This document shows, piece by piece, positions 53,336 to 61,813 of a stretch of 64,000 nucleotides of DNA; the first letter of the stretch is position 1, and each line of letters opens with the position of its first letter. The DNA lies in contig DLIO01000109.1 in NCBI GenBank assembly GCA_002483765.1, positions 10,805 through 74,804 of the forward strand. The letters run 5' to 3'. The DNA comes from Lentisphaeria bacterium UBA7640 (GTDB lineage Bacteria; Verrucomicrobiota; Lentisphaeria; Victivallales; Victivallaceae). The notes under the pieces were generated by a model. That model was not told the origin of the DNA, did not search any database, and saw only the letters and a program-made list of their open reading frames with translations. The translations under genes and the position numbers were made by a program.

Positions 53336-53995
53336 ATGAAAACAAAAACAAAAACAGAAACAATCTGCAACTCGTTGACAATAAGAACTTTTACTCTTAT
53401 CGAACTTCTCATAACGATTGCAATTATAGCAATCCTCGCCTCAATGTTATTACCAACACTTAATAAAGCTAGAGAAAAAGCAAAAAGCATAAAGTGTACC
53501 GCGAACTTGACACAATTAGGTTTAGGGCTAGCTTTTTATGCTGATGCTTGGGATGACTATCTACCATCTTTTTATATTGCTGATCAAACTCACTGGTACG
53601 CCCTTGATGAATTTATGGAAGGAGTTGGCAGCAAAAGATATTCTAAAAAACCAGGTAGTATCTTTACTTGCCCTAGTAGTCCTGACGGTTTTTTCCCAAA
53701 TGACAGTTTTGTTAATAATGGAATCTATTTGAATTACGGTGGAAACCGTTATATGAGTCATCGCAAACAATCAAGACTCAAACAACCTTCTAAAACCTCA
53801 ACATTAATGGATGCTATCTATTTTTATACTACTTGGGGAAGTGACGTGAATGGTCTGGACAGTAATACCAATTTTGTTCACCAGAAGGCAATGAATGTAT
53901 TATTTGTAGATGGACACGCTAGAGCTCTCATCAAAAACGAAGTCCCATGGGGCTGGGCAAATCGCTATGCCCCATTCTGGGATTACCAGCTATAA
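53336..53995 (+). CDS. Pseudopilin-like type II secretion protein (DUF1559-like, Lentisphaerota type)
   Basis: 219 residues from the ATG at 53336 (AAGGA 8 nt upstream). The N-terminus has the prepilin methylation helix 'FTLIELLITIAIIAILASM' preceded by Arg-Thr where most prepilins have Gly at -1. 'LPTLNKAREKAKSIKCTANLTQLG' and the C-terminal 'FVDGHARAL' are the head and tail marks of a large PVC-superphylum family, with a globular beta domain between. It may form a pseudopilus or surface-anchored scaffold helping glycan breakdown. It sits between LacI and the two glycosidase-like genes, a common arrangement in these bacteria. Confidence 0.88.
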   Translation: MKTKTKTETICNSLTIRTFTLIELLITIAIIAILASMLLPTLNKAREKAKSIKCTANLTQLGLGLAFYADAWDDYLPSFYIADQTHWYALDEFMEGVGSKRYSKKPGSIFTCPSSPDGFFPNDSFVNNGIYLNYGGNRYMSHRKQSRLKQPSKTSTLMDAIYFYTTWGSDVNGLDSNTNFVHQKAMNVLFVDGHARALIKNEVPWGWANRYAPFWDYQL

Positions 53996-54248
53996 TAGTG
54001 GAACCTTTTAAGGCAAAAGCTATATGCAGACAAAGGAATTCTGTAAAGTATTAAGTTGCAAAAGTTGAGTAATAAATCTAGAATACTACAATAAATATAA
54101 AAATCAAATAAAATGATTTACTTACATTATCCAAATAAAAAAGCGTAAATCATGATAAAAAAACAACAAAATAATCGTTAAAGAGTAGCTTCCCTACCAG
54201 AACGAAGTTTGTTTAGAGAAGAACAGTAACTTTAAATGGAAAGCCATT
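53996..54248 (+). other. Intergenic stretch before the leader repeats
   Basis: 253 bp, very AT-rich, no gene, operator or hairpin recognised. The three leader repeats follow. Confidence 0.4.
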
Positions 54249-54600
54249 ATGACATAGCAAATTATTCAAACACACCGGTCTGAAAAAGAGTTTTCAGAAA
54301 ATCGACTTTCAATGCCAAACTATTACAATGAATTTTCCCAAAAAGACAACCGTAATATTTCGGAGGAATTATGGCGGGGAAAATTACTCAGAGACAATCG
54401 GTCTAGAAAATGAAAATGTTTAGAAAAATTAACACTAAACTATCACTACCAAACCATCACCACAATTTTAAAAAATGCAATCGCAAATATTTTGGAGGAA
54501 TTATGACAAAGAAAATTATTCAAACATGTAGGACTGAAAAAAATAAAACTTTCAGCAAAAATAACCTTTTAAACTTAAACTATTACGGAATTTTTATGTC
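54249..54600 (+). repeat. Three imperfect direct repeats of a gene-start leader
   Basis: Copies start at ATG 54249, 54371 and 54503 (unit about 122 and 132 bp). Copies 2 and 3 are preceded by GGAGGAATT. Translated, they share one pattern: copy 1 'IIQTHRSEKE…NYYNEFS', copy 3 'IIQTCRTEKN…NYYGIF', copy 2 with 'KIT…FRKINTKLSLPN'. Copy 1 has TAG at codon 3 and copy 2 TAG at codon 12; only copy 3 is open and continues into the large exported protein. Copies 2 and 3 are in the same frame. Confidence 0.75.
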
Positions 54601-57600
54601 TAAGACTAAGCTGATTTGTGCTGTTCTTTTAGGGTTTTTAATATTTCAAGTTCAGGCAATTGAACTTAAAGAGACATTTGACACTCCAGTTAGTTATAAC
54701 AAGGAAATGCTGACTAGAAGTGTAATTGCTACAAAAAAAGGTAACATTGGTTTTATTTTTCACTATAAAAAAGAAAATGAAAAACGTCTTCCTTTGTCTA
54801 CAATAAAAGGTTGGGAACTCGGCATGATGCCTCCAGGAAACTGGTATCATAATGGATTTTTTCGTATTTATGTAAATCAACGTCATGTACCCATGGAATC
54901 TCCAGTACTGAAAGATATTATCAAAGTTGTAAAAAACACAGATAAAGAAACTGAAATGATATCTATAATGAACACTGAATATGGAGAACTACACATTAGA
55001 ATACGATTTAAATCTGGCCGAAATTATGCTAATGTTAAGTTGTCCTTCCCAAAACCTAAAATGAAAATAGATTCTTTGCGCTATGAGTTTATATGCCTTC
55101 CCGATCACTGCCGTAAAGATAAATCATATTTACGCTGTCTGATTGCCGGTGACAAAAGTATTGAACTTAAAGCAGAAGAGGCCGTTAATTTCATTCCGTC
55201 CGAAAACAACTGGATGGTGTTCTATGATAAAGGCTATCAATCGTACGGCCCATGTGCTATCATGTTTGATCCAGACCAAATCGCAACAGTTGATATATTG
55301 CCTGACAAACGAAATTATGGCGTATTTAACTCTGTTACTTTAAAACCCAATATAAATAGTACAAATTTTCTGTTCTGGCACTTTCCGAAATCTACGCATT
55401 CCGCGAATTCCTTAAGCAAATACATTAAAGACAACAGTTCAACGTTACTCAAAGAAATGCGGACATCATCAAACATAGAAGCTAGTGCAGAGAGTGATGA
55501 TGTCTTTGCTCTTAACCGCCAGATCCCTGTTTACCGTTTTAAAACAGGGAAAGACTGGGAATCTGTAAAGTGGAGTGAAGGATTTAATTATTTACATAGT
55601 AGGGAAACAGCCAATCCGACAACTAAATTTAAGATTTTGCGTGATGATGAAAATATTTATCTAAAAATCCGTTGCGAAGAGCCGCAAATAGATAAAATCG
55701 TTACGGAATGTGCAAAACGTGATGGTAATACTTATGGAGACGATAGTTTTGAAGTTTTCATTGCTCCTTCTGGGCTAAACGAAGATTACTATCATTTTAT
55801 TATAAACTCGAAAGGCATTGTTTTTGATGAGAGAATCAATGCACTTACAAATACTTATCCTTCTTGGAATGCATCAGTAAAAACTATATCTGAAACGGAT
55901 GTAGACAGTTGGACAGTAACTTTGACAATACCCCTTAAAGACATTAAGGCTGACCCAAAACAAAGCCTTATGTTATTTAACCTTGCCAGAACTCGACGCT
56001 TGATATCAGATGGGCCAAAAGGAGCAAAGCGTCATTCTTCATGGTCACCGATATTAACTGGTGGTTTTAATAACCCGATGGCATTCGGAGTGTTGACAAA
56101 TGAAGAATCTATTGCTGGAAAAGATTTCAAAAATAAAATCGTTGCTGCTTTTGGTAATCCTAGCTTTTTCTCCAGTGAACCAAGCAGAAAGGATATATAT
56201 ATTTGCCGCGACTTAATGCTTCCAACTTATATTAATTTACGGGATAATCGTCCTGAATTTAATACATATCTCTATTATCCTGCGGCAGAAATTCTCAGAT
56301 CACAAAAATATAGGGATTATATGAATGGACTGAAAACTTATATTCAACTACCCAAAAACTGTTACCTTTCTGATGAAAAAGAAACCGGCGATAGTGGGTC
56401 ATTTTCCATTAGAAAAATGGAAGACAATATTTATGAATTTTCCCCCATAATAGATGGACGCAAAGATTCTCGATTTGGAGAATATATACGTAGTTTCATT
56501 AGTTTTCCGTTGTTTATTAAAAGTTCAACCGAAGTTGAAAATGCCGGGGATATGGTCGTCTGGACAAAATCGACGATGAACGGAAAAACTTTAACTACTG
56601 CAAGAAAAGAATACCCGATCAAAATAGTAAAATTCCCAGAAACTCCACAATTGAAGAAATTTGTAATCGCAATGTGGCCTAATCCGGTAAACATATTTTA
56701 CTGGCCGGACTATATCAACTCACTTAAAAAATCTGGATTCAACGCTTTTGACTGTCGTATCCCATGGTATACAGGAAACAACCCTAAAGTAAAACAGCAA
56801 GCCACAAAACTCTTACGTGAAGCACGTCAAGCAGGGCTAAAGATATCTTTGCAGGATTCCACTTTTGGACGCTTTAAAAACAGCAAAGACGGCCGCTGGG
56901 GAAATACTAAACACCCTGATCCTACTTACAGGGGTGAAGGTTACCAAAAGGATATAAATGCGGTAAAAGAAGCAGTTAAAGTTATTCAACCTGATTATTT
57001 CTTTATTGACTGCGAATATTTCAGAGAAGTCATGGATAATAAAAATTTACTCTACTCGAACAAAAAATTTGTGAAGGCTCTAAAAGCCTCTGGACTTACT
57101 CTGCAAGAATATTTAACCAAAATTGGAGACAATATATCCCGTGACATTAAAGAAATTCTTACCAATGCAAACAAGAAAAGACCTTTGTATGGATTCTATG
57201 GAACCGGTATGTATTTGGCACAAGATTATTTCCGTTTCCCAGGCAATGAGTTTTTTGAAGGTATCTACAATATCAAATCACTGCTGAAAAATGATTTATC
57301 TGACTTCGCAATGCCGGACACATACCATGACGGTAACATGGAATATTTACTGAGGAAAATCGGTACAATAGCAATCAAACTTAAAACAAATAAAATTCTG
57401 CCCTGGGAAGCTGCAGGTTGGCATGTTGGAATACCTGTAGAAATGGTTCGTGATCAATTCCTTGAAACTATAGCCTTTGGGTGTCGTGGTGTTGTTTATT
57501 GGCGACCTGAAGCATGGGATGTCGGAGCTTATCTGTATCACGCTTACGCAATTAAGGAAGTGGCTCCATTTGAAGATATCTTTTATGATGGAAAACCTTT

Positions 57601-57874
57601 TATGCAGACAAAACTAGATTCAGATTACCACATAAAAGGTGTATTACTGGATGATGAAGCTATTATTCTAGTGAGCCGTTATAAGGAAATAGGCAATATT
57701 ACAGTTGCCGTCAACAATCCATTGAACAAAAAAGTTCAGATATGGGATCGGACTAGCAACACTTTACTAGGCACGGTAAAAGCTAATGAAAATATAAAAA
57801 TAAGCATTACTGAACGAAATACTAAACTGCTTTATCTAGGCAATAAATTCAAAGCTAGGGCTGGCATAAAATAA
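54503..57874 (+). CDS. Large exported glycosidase-like protein with CBM9-like domain
   Basis: 1123 residues if it starts at 54503, which has a strong GGAGGAA site. A clear signal peptide begins only at Met 54596 ('LICAVLLGFLIFQVQA'), leaving a 31-residue extension encoded by leader copy 3. The alternative start is 54596. After an N-terminal beta region, residues about 330-500 form a CBM9/DOMON-like domain ('DENIYLKIRCEEPQ', 'YGDDSFEVFIAPSG', 'TLTIPLKDIKA'). A TIM-barrel-like part follows (about 600-1030: 'PDYFFIDCEYFRE', 'ILPWEAAGWHVGI', 'GCRGVVYWRPEAWD') and a C-terminal beta domain. No GH family is assigned; Asp/Glu pairs in the barrel are candidates. It probably acts on polysaccharide outside the cytoplasm. 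Confidence 0.7.
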   Translation: MTKKIIQTCRTEKNKTFSKNNLLNLNYYGIFMSKTKLICAVLLGFLIFQVQAIELKETFDTPVSYNKEMLTRSVIATKKGNIGFIFHYKKENEKRLPLSTIKGWELGMMPPGNWYHNGFFRIYVNQRHVPMESPVLKDIIKVVKNTDKETEMISIMNTEYGELHIRIRFKSGRNYANVKLSFPKPKMKIDSLRYEFICLPDHCRKDKSYLRCLIAGDKSIELKAEEAVNFIPSENNWMVFYDKGYQSYGPCAIMFDPDQIATVDILPDKRNYGVFNSVTLKPNINSTNFLFWHFPKSTHSANSLSKYIKDNSSTLLKEMRTSSNIEASAESDDVFALNRQIPVYRFKTGKDWESVKWSEGFNYLHSRETANPTTKFKILRDDENIYLKIRCEEPQIDKIVTECAKRDGNTYGDDSFEVFIAPSGLNEDYYHFIINSKGIVFDERINALTNTYPSWNASVKTISETDVDSWTVTLTIPLKDIKADPKQSLMLFNLARTRRLISDGPKGAKRHSSWSPILTGGFNNPMAFGVLTNEESIAGKDFKNKIVAAFGNPSFFSSEPSRKDIYICRDLMLPTYINLRDNRPEFNTYLYYPAAEILRSQKYRDYMNGLKTYIQLPKNCYLSDEKETGDSGSFSIRKMEDNIYEFSPIIDGRKDSRFGEYIRSFISFPLFIKSSTEVENAGDMVVWTKSTMNGKTLTTARKEYPIKIVKFPETPQLKKFVIAMWPNPVNIFYWPDYINSLKKSGFNAFDCRIPWYTGNNPKVKQQATKLLREARQAGLKISLQDSTFGRFKNSKDGRWGNTKHPDPTYRGEGYQKDINAVKEAVKVIQPDYFFIDCEYFREVMDNKNLLYSNKKFVKALKASGLTLQEYLTKIGDNISRDIKEILTNANKKRPLYGFYGTGMYLAQDYFRFPGNEFFEGIYNIKSLLKNDLSDFAMPDTYHDGNMEYLLRKIGTIAIKLKTNKILPWEAAGWHVGIPVEMVRDQFLETIAFGCRGVVYWRPEAWDVGAYLYHAYAIKEVAPFEDIFYDGKPFMQTKLDSDYHIKGVLLDDEAIILVSRYKEIGNITVAVNNPLNKKVQIWDRTSNTLLGTVKANENIKISITERNTKLLYLGNKFKARAGIK

Positions 57875-57889
57875 ATGGAGCATTGTATT

Positions 57890-59830
57890 ATGAAATTGAA
57901 TAACAACCAAATTGCAGTTGGCATCAATGAAAAAAATGGATATTTGTCTGTGTCATTTAATGGAGAAAAATATCTTTGGAGAAGCGCAGAATTCCCCATA
58001 GAGTGTACTATATGGGAAGTCTCAACCGAAAGAGAAAGAGCCATACTTCCTGAACAAATGGAAATAAAACCGACTAGCGAACGAACTGGGTTGCGGTGTA
58101 CATCCGAACAGTTTGGAATTTCATTTTCTATTTATTACCGTTTAAATAATAACGAATTAATTGTTGACATTCCATTTGTCGAAATTAAAGAAACAAACAA
58201 TGATTGTTTGCTTATGCATCTTAGTCCATTAAAACAAATGGGGCAGGTGTGCAATGACGAAGATGGTTATATGTTGATACCTTCTCACTCTGGGGTTATT
58301 TGCCATTTTGATAAGACTGAACAACGGCAGCACAACAATCGGGTTTACATGGAGCAAAGTCAATGGGAAGATTACACTTGCATGCCGATTTTTGGAACTG
58401 TACATAATGACAGCGCTTTTATTGGTATTATTTCTAGTGGTGAATACGATGCTTCAGTTATTTCCGAAATATCTTATGGCCCAGAAAAAATAAATAGTAT
58501 TTATCCTCGCTTTAACTACCGCTACTCTAAAGTGGATGAACCTGACCCAGTTGACCGTCAAGTCAAATACATTTTTTTGAGAGATGCAGACGCTAACTAC
58601 TGCGGTATGGCGAAACAATACCGTAGGCACCTTATTAATGAAAGAAATATTGTTCCATTAAAACAACGTATTAAGGATAACTCAGATTTGGAATATTACG
58701 TTGAATCCTACAACGAGATACGGCTGGCAGTTGGAGGGAATAAAAAGCGTAAAGCAGATGGCACTGGAGAATATGTTTCTTTTGGTAGTATCTCTGAAGC
58801 TGAAACCATGATTAGAGATATCCATGCGGCCGGCGTCGAGAGAGCTACGATTATGTTTGAGTATTGGACTCTTGAAGGTGGCGATGGTGCTTACCCAACC
58901 AAACTTCCGGTCGACCCAAGACTTGGAACCAATGAAGACCTTAGTAATTTATTAAAAACGAATACCAGCCTTGGCTATAAATCGACTAATTGGGACAATT
59001 ATAGTGACTGCTATAAAATTTCTCCAGAATGGAACGACAAATACATCATGCTAGACAAGGACGATTGGCAACGACGCGGCGGGGTCTGGAATGGCGGACA
59101 AGCTTATCTCGCATGTCCTTGGTTGATGGTCGCTTTTGCAGAAAGGGATTTAAATGCTCAACACAAACTTGGATTTAACGGAGTATGGTATATTGATGCA
59201 ATGGTTCAGCCACCACGGATATGTTATGATAAATCTCATGGTCATCCACAAAACCGCAGAACTTACATTGAAGGGCTAAAGGTAATAGTTAAAATGGCAT
59301 CTAAAATATATGGTGGATGTTCGATTGAAAATTCAAATGATTCTATGGCCGATTGTATTGATGGCATCGCCCAAGTTTGCGCTGTAGATGAACGTTTTGC
59401 GACAACCGAACTCGGCAAATACTTTGCTGATGAGTTTGTCCCTTTTTATCAAATTGCATTCCATGGCTTGCAAGTTTATCATATCTGCTCGCTAATGCAC
59501 ATGTCGTCAAGTTTCGGCAGTGTTGAGGTTGGCATACTTAAAGACATAGAATTCGGAGCTGCTCCAAGAGCAGATATAAGTTTTGATGAAATACAAGAAG
59601 GCAGAGGATATAAAAACTGGGTGCGTTGGATGAAAAAACAATATGACTGGCATTATAAGACTACCAAATCCCTACTATACGAGTTTATAGAAAACCACAA
59701 AGAGATAGATGCTGGAGTGTTTTGTACAGAATATACTTCGGGAGCTAAAGTTATAGTCAATTACAATAAAATGCAGGCTGATTATTATGGTAGTTCCGGA
59801 GAACGTGATACTTTATGCCTAAAAACTTGA
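57890..59830 (+). CDS. Glycosidase-like protein (DUF5696-type barrel), apparently cytoplasmic
   Basis: 646 residues from the ATG at 57890 with GGAG 9 nt upstream; an ATG at 57875 directly after the previous stop is in frame but lies in front of that site. N-terminal beta-sandwich (about 1-230), then 'YCGMAKQYRRHLINE', a phrase typical of DUF5696 proteins, and an alpha/beta barrel: 'ATIMFEYWTLEGGDG', 'HKLGFNGVWYIDAM', 'GGCSIENSNDSMAD' with candidate catalytic Asp and Glu. No signal peptide. The gene follows the exported protein by 15 nt, so it may process its products. Family-level function is not established. Confidence 0.68.
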   Translation: MKLNNNQIAVGINEKNGYLSVSFNGEKYLWRSAEFPIECTIWEVSTERERAILPEQMEIKPTSERTGLRCTSEQFGISFSIYYRLNNNELIVDIPFVEIKETNNDCLLMHLSPLKQMGQVCNDEDGYMLIPSHSGVICHFDKTEQRQHNNRVYMEQSQWEDYTCMPIFGTVHNDSAFIGIISSGEYDASVISEISYGPEKINSIYPRFNYRYSKVDEPDPVDRQVKYIFLRDADANYCGMAKQYRRHLINERNIVPLKQRIKDNSDLEYYVESYNEIRLAVGGNKKRKADGTGEYVSFGSISEAETMIRDIHAAGVERATIMFEYWTLEGGDGAYPTKLPVDPRLGTNEDLSNLLKTNTSLGYKSTNWDNYSDCYKISPEWNDKYIMLDKDDWQRRGGVWNGGQAYLACPWLMVAFAERDLNAQHKLGFNGVWYIDAMVQPPRICYDKSHGHPQNRRTYIEGLKVIVKMASKIYGGCSIENSNDSMADCIDGIAQVCAVDERFATTELGKYFADEFVPFYQIAFHGLQVYHICSLMHMSSSFGSVEVGILKDIEFGAAPRADISFDEIQEGRGYKNWVRWMKKQYDWHYKTTKSLLYEFIENHKEIDAGVFCTEYTSGAKVIVNYNKMQADYYGSSGERDTLCLKT

Positions 59831-59910
59831 GTTTTAAAATAAAGTAAAAGGTTTTCAAATGGAGAAAATATATATTTACACGTCATTCATGATTACCACA
59901 GATTTTTCGG

Positions 59911-59976
59911 CAAAAAAAAGAGGATCCATAGTTCCTTATTATCGGTTAAATCATAAGGTTTAAACTACGAATCCTC
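59911..59976 (-). terminator. Terminator of the SPFH operon
   Basis: Minus-strand hairpin: the 13-nt arms 59920-59932 and 59964-59976 pair at 11 positions, with an inner CCTTAT/ATAAGG stem, followed by eight T residues (complement of 59912-59919). It serves transcripts leaving the SPFH gene end at 60068. The remaining 59831-60067 shows nothing else. Confidence 0.6.
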
Positions 59977-60067
59977 AAAAAAGAATATACCGGTGTTGGG
60001 GCAGATTGCCAAACAAATTCCCAGCAAATCAGTCAAAAATTTAGGAATAAACTCTCTTGACGGATTT

Positions 60068-61813
60068 TTATTTGGTTTTATTGATACTTATTGCGCCTGA
60101 TTTCAGGTCGGTCCAGAGTGTGCCTTCGCCTGCGTGGATGATTTTAACTTTCACATCTGGATTGAGGTTTTCAATCAATTGTAGATCTGCCATAATACCG
60201 AGCGCACCGAGCACTTCTGCTCTTTTTTCAGTTCCGGCTGCGCGTTCATTTTCAAGCATAAAGTCTATTTTGACTTCGGCCTCACCTCTTAACTGAGCCG
60301 TTTTAGCTTGAATTTCGGAACGTTGCAACTGAATGGCCGCGACATCAAGTGCGGCTTGTGCCAAAATTATTTGAACCTCTTTTTTCTGGTTGGCATGAAC
60401 TTCAGCAGTCATTTTATGAGTTTCTTGTTGAACCTCCTTGCGCTTTTGTTCGATCATCGCCATTTGAGTATTTAACTCTGCTTCAATCTTTGCCGTTTCT
60501 TGCAACGAAAAGTTGGTCAGGTTCTGTTCCTTCGCTAAACTTGAATCGCGGATAGGGGTTAGAATATTAACCGGCACCTCGACATTGCGAATAATAGCGT
60601 TATGGATGATAATACTTTTTTCCGCCATAACCTCGACTAGATCTTTTTTCAGGTTATTCTGAAAAGTTTCACGCGCCTCGCCCATAATGAAATCTTGTGC
60701 TTTGTAGGAAGATCCCTTTAAGCGAGAAATAGACATGATCTGCGGAATGATGATTTTCTCGACCACTTGAGGCAAATCACCATAAAGCATATAGATCTTT
60801 GAGATGTTTTCAGGAGTCATTTCAAATTCAACCGTCATGTCCAACATAATCTTAAAACCATCACGTGAAGGAAATTCCACAAATCGATTAACGCCATAAA
60901 CAATGGTTTCACCGGTGGTGTTCGGCATTGACGCTTTTTGCAACTGTGGACTTTGTCCCCGTGTCGCTGTTGGTGCGGGACGCCGTGACTTGGTCATTAC
61001 TTTTGCAGGAAGTGAAGGACTGCTTGACGAGGTGCGCGAAGTAGGAGCAAAGTTGAGCTTGGAGTCAGAGGCTTCACGAATACGTTGTTCGCGTTGGCTA
61101 CTCAACGTTTTAGCCTGCATCGCATCAAGCGCACCGCCGGCGGATTCAATTTGATTTTTAAGTTCAATCACGCTGCCACCGCGTCCGCTCATGCTTACCT
61201 GATTCATCCCTATTTCAATGACATTTACCTGATAAGCTCGTGGGTTAATGTAATACAATCCGGGTTGAAGAATATCTTTCAATACTCCTTTCTCACCTTG
61301 ACCGGCAAACTGTCCAGGTTTGGCGATTTCGCCAGTCTGCGAAGTTACCACGCCAACATAACCGATTGGGATATTAATAGCGTCAGCAATATCAACATTA
61401 TAACCTTGCGGATTTAGCCGATAAATCCCTGGCCCGAGTACGTCGCGCCACACACCCTTGACGTCACGTCCATCCGCAATAATTTTACCATCTGGCAAAT
61501 CTTTGCCAACTTTAGAGGTAACAATTCCAACTTTGCCGAGCGGGATTAAAATCGCAGGAACGATTTCCACTTCATGCATTACTGGATCAAGGAAATGTCG
61601 TCCTTCCGGCAACACTTCAGCCCAGATCCCTTTTTCACCGCGTTTTACTAAAATTGTTCCAGGGGTTGGCTCTGAACCGCTTTTCGCAGTTATGACCGCC
61701 ATATGACCCGGTGGAACATAGAATCGGCAGAAAAACCACAAATATCCGCCGTATGCTAAAGCTACAACCAAACACAATCCTACGATTGCGGTTATAATTT
61801 TTTGTACATTCAT
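60068..61813 (-). CDS. SPFH/Band 7 protein B with three N-terminal beta repeats
   Basis: 581 residues. One membrane helix (about 7-28) is followed by three repeats of about 57 residues (33-90, 91-148, 149-206) with the pattern 'GxVGVVTxxxG…GVxxDxLxPGxYxxNP'. A low-complexity Ser/Thr/Pro/Arg linker (about 207-300) is absent from the partner. The SPFH domain (about 305-430, 'RDGFKIMLDMTVEFEM') leads to a coiled coil rich in Gln/Glu/Lys (440-540) and a C-terminal 'ADLQLIENLNPDVKV'. SPFH proteins form membrane-attached ring cages that organise proteases or lipid domains. The start overlaps the partner stop by 4 nt, so they probably form a hetero-oligomer as HflK/HflC do. Confidence 0.88.
   Translation of the reverse strand: MNVQKIITAIVGLCLVVALAYGGYLWFFCRFYVPPGHMAVITAKSGSEPTPGTILVKRGEKGIWAEVLPEGRHFLDPVMHEVEIVPAILIPLGKVGIVTSKVGKDLPDGKIIADGRDVKGVWRDVLGPGIYRLNPQGYNVDIADAINIPIGYVGVVTSQTGEIAKPGQFAGQGEKGVLKDILQPGLYYINPRAYQVNVIEIGMNQVSMSGRGGSVIELKNQIESAGGALDAMQAKTLSSQREQRIREASDSKLNFAPTSRTSSSSPSLPAKVMTKSRRPAPTATRGQSPQLQKASMPNTTGETIVYGVNRFVEFPSRDGFKIMLDMTVEFEMTPENISKIYMLYGDLPQVVEKIIIPQIMSISRLKGSSYKAQDFIMGEARETFQNNLKKDLVEVMAEKSIIIHNAIIRNVEVPVNILTPIRDSSLAKEQNLTNFSLQETAKIEAELNTQMAMIEQKRKEVQQETHKMTAEVHANQKKEVQIILAQAALDVAAIQLQRSEIQAKTAQLRGEAEVKIDFMLENERAAGTEKRAEVLGALGIMADLQLIENLNPDVKVKIIHAGEGTLWTDLKSGAISINKTK

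Noticed and set aside
54410..54502. Upstream extension of the glycosidase-like protein to 54410
   Set aside because: This part is leader copy 2 read after its TAG; the start lacks a ribosome site, whereas 54503 has GGAGGAA.
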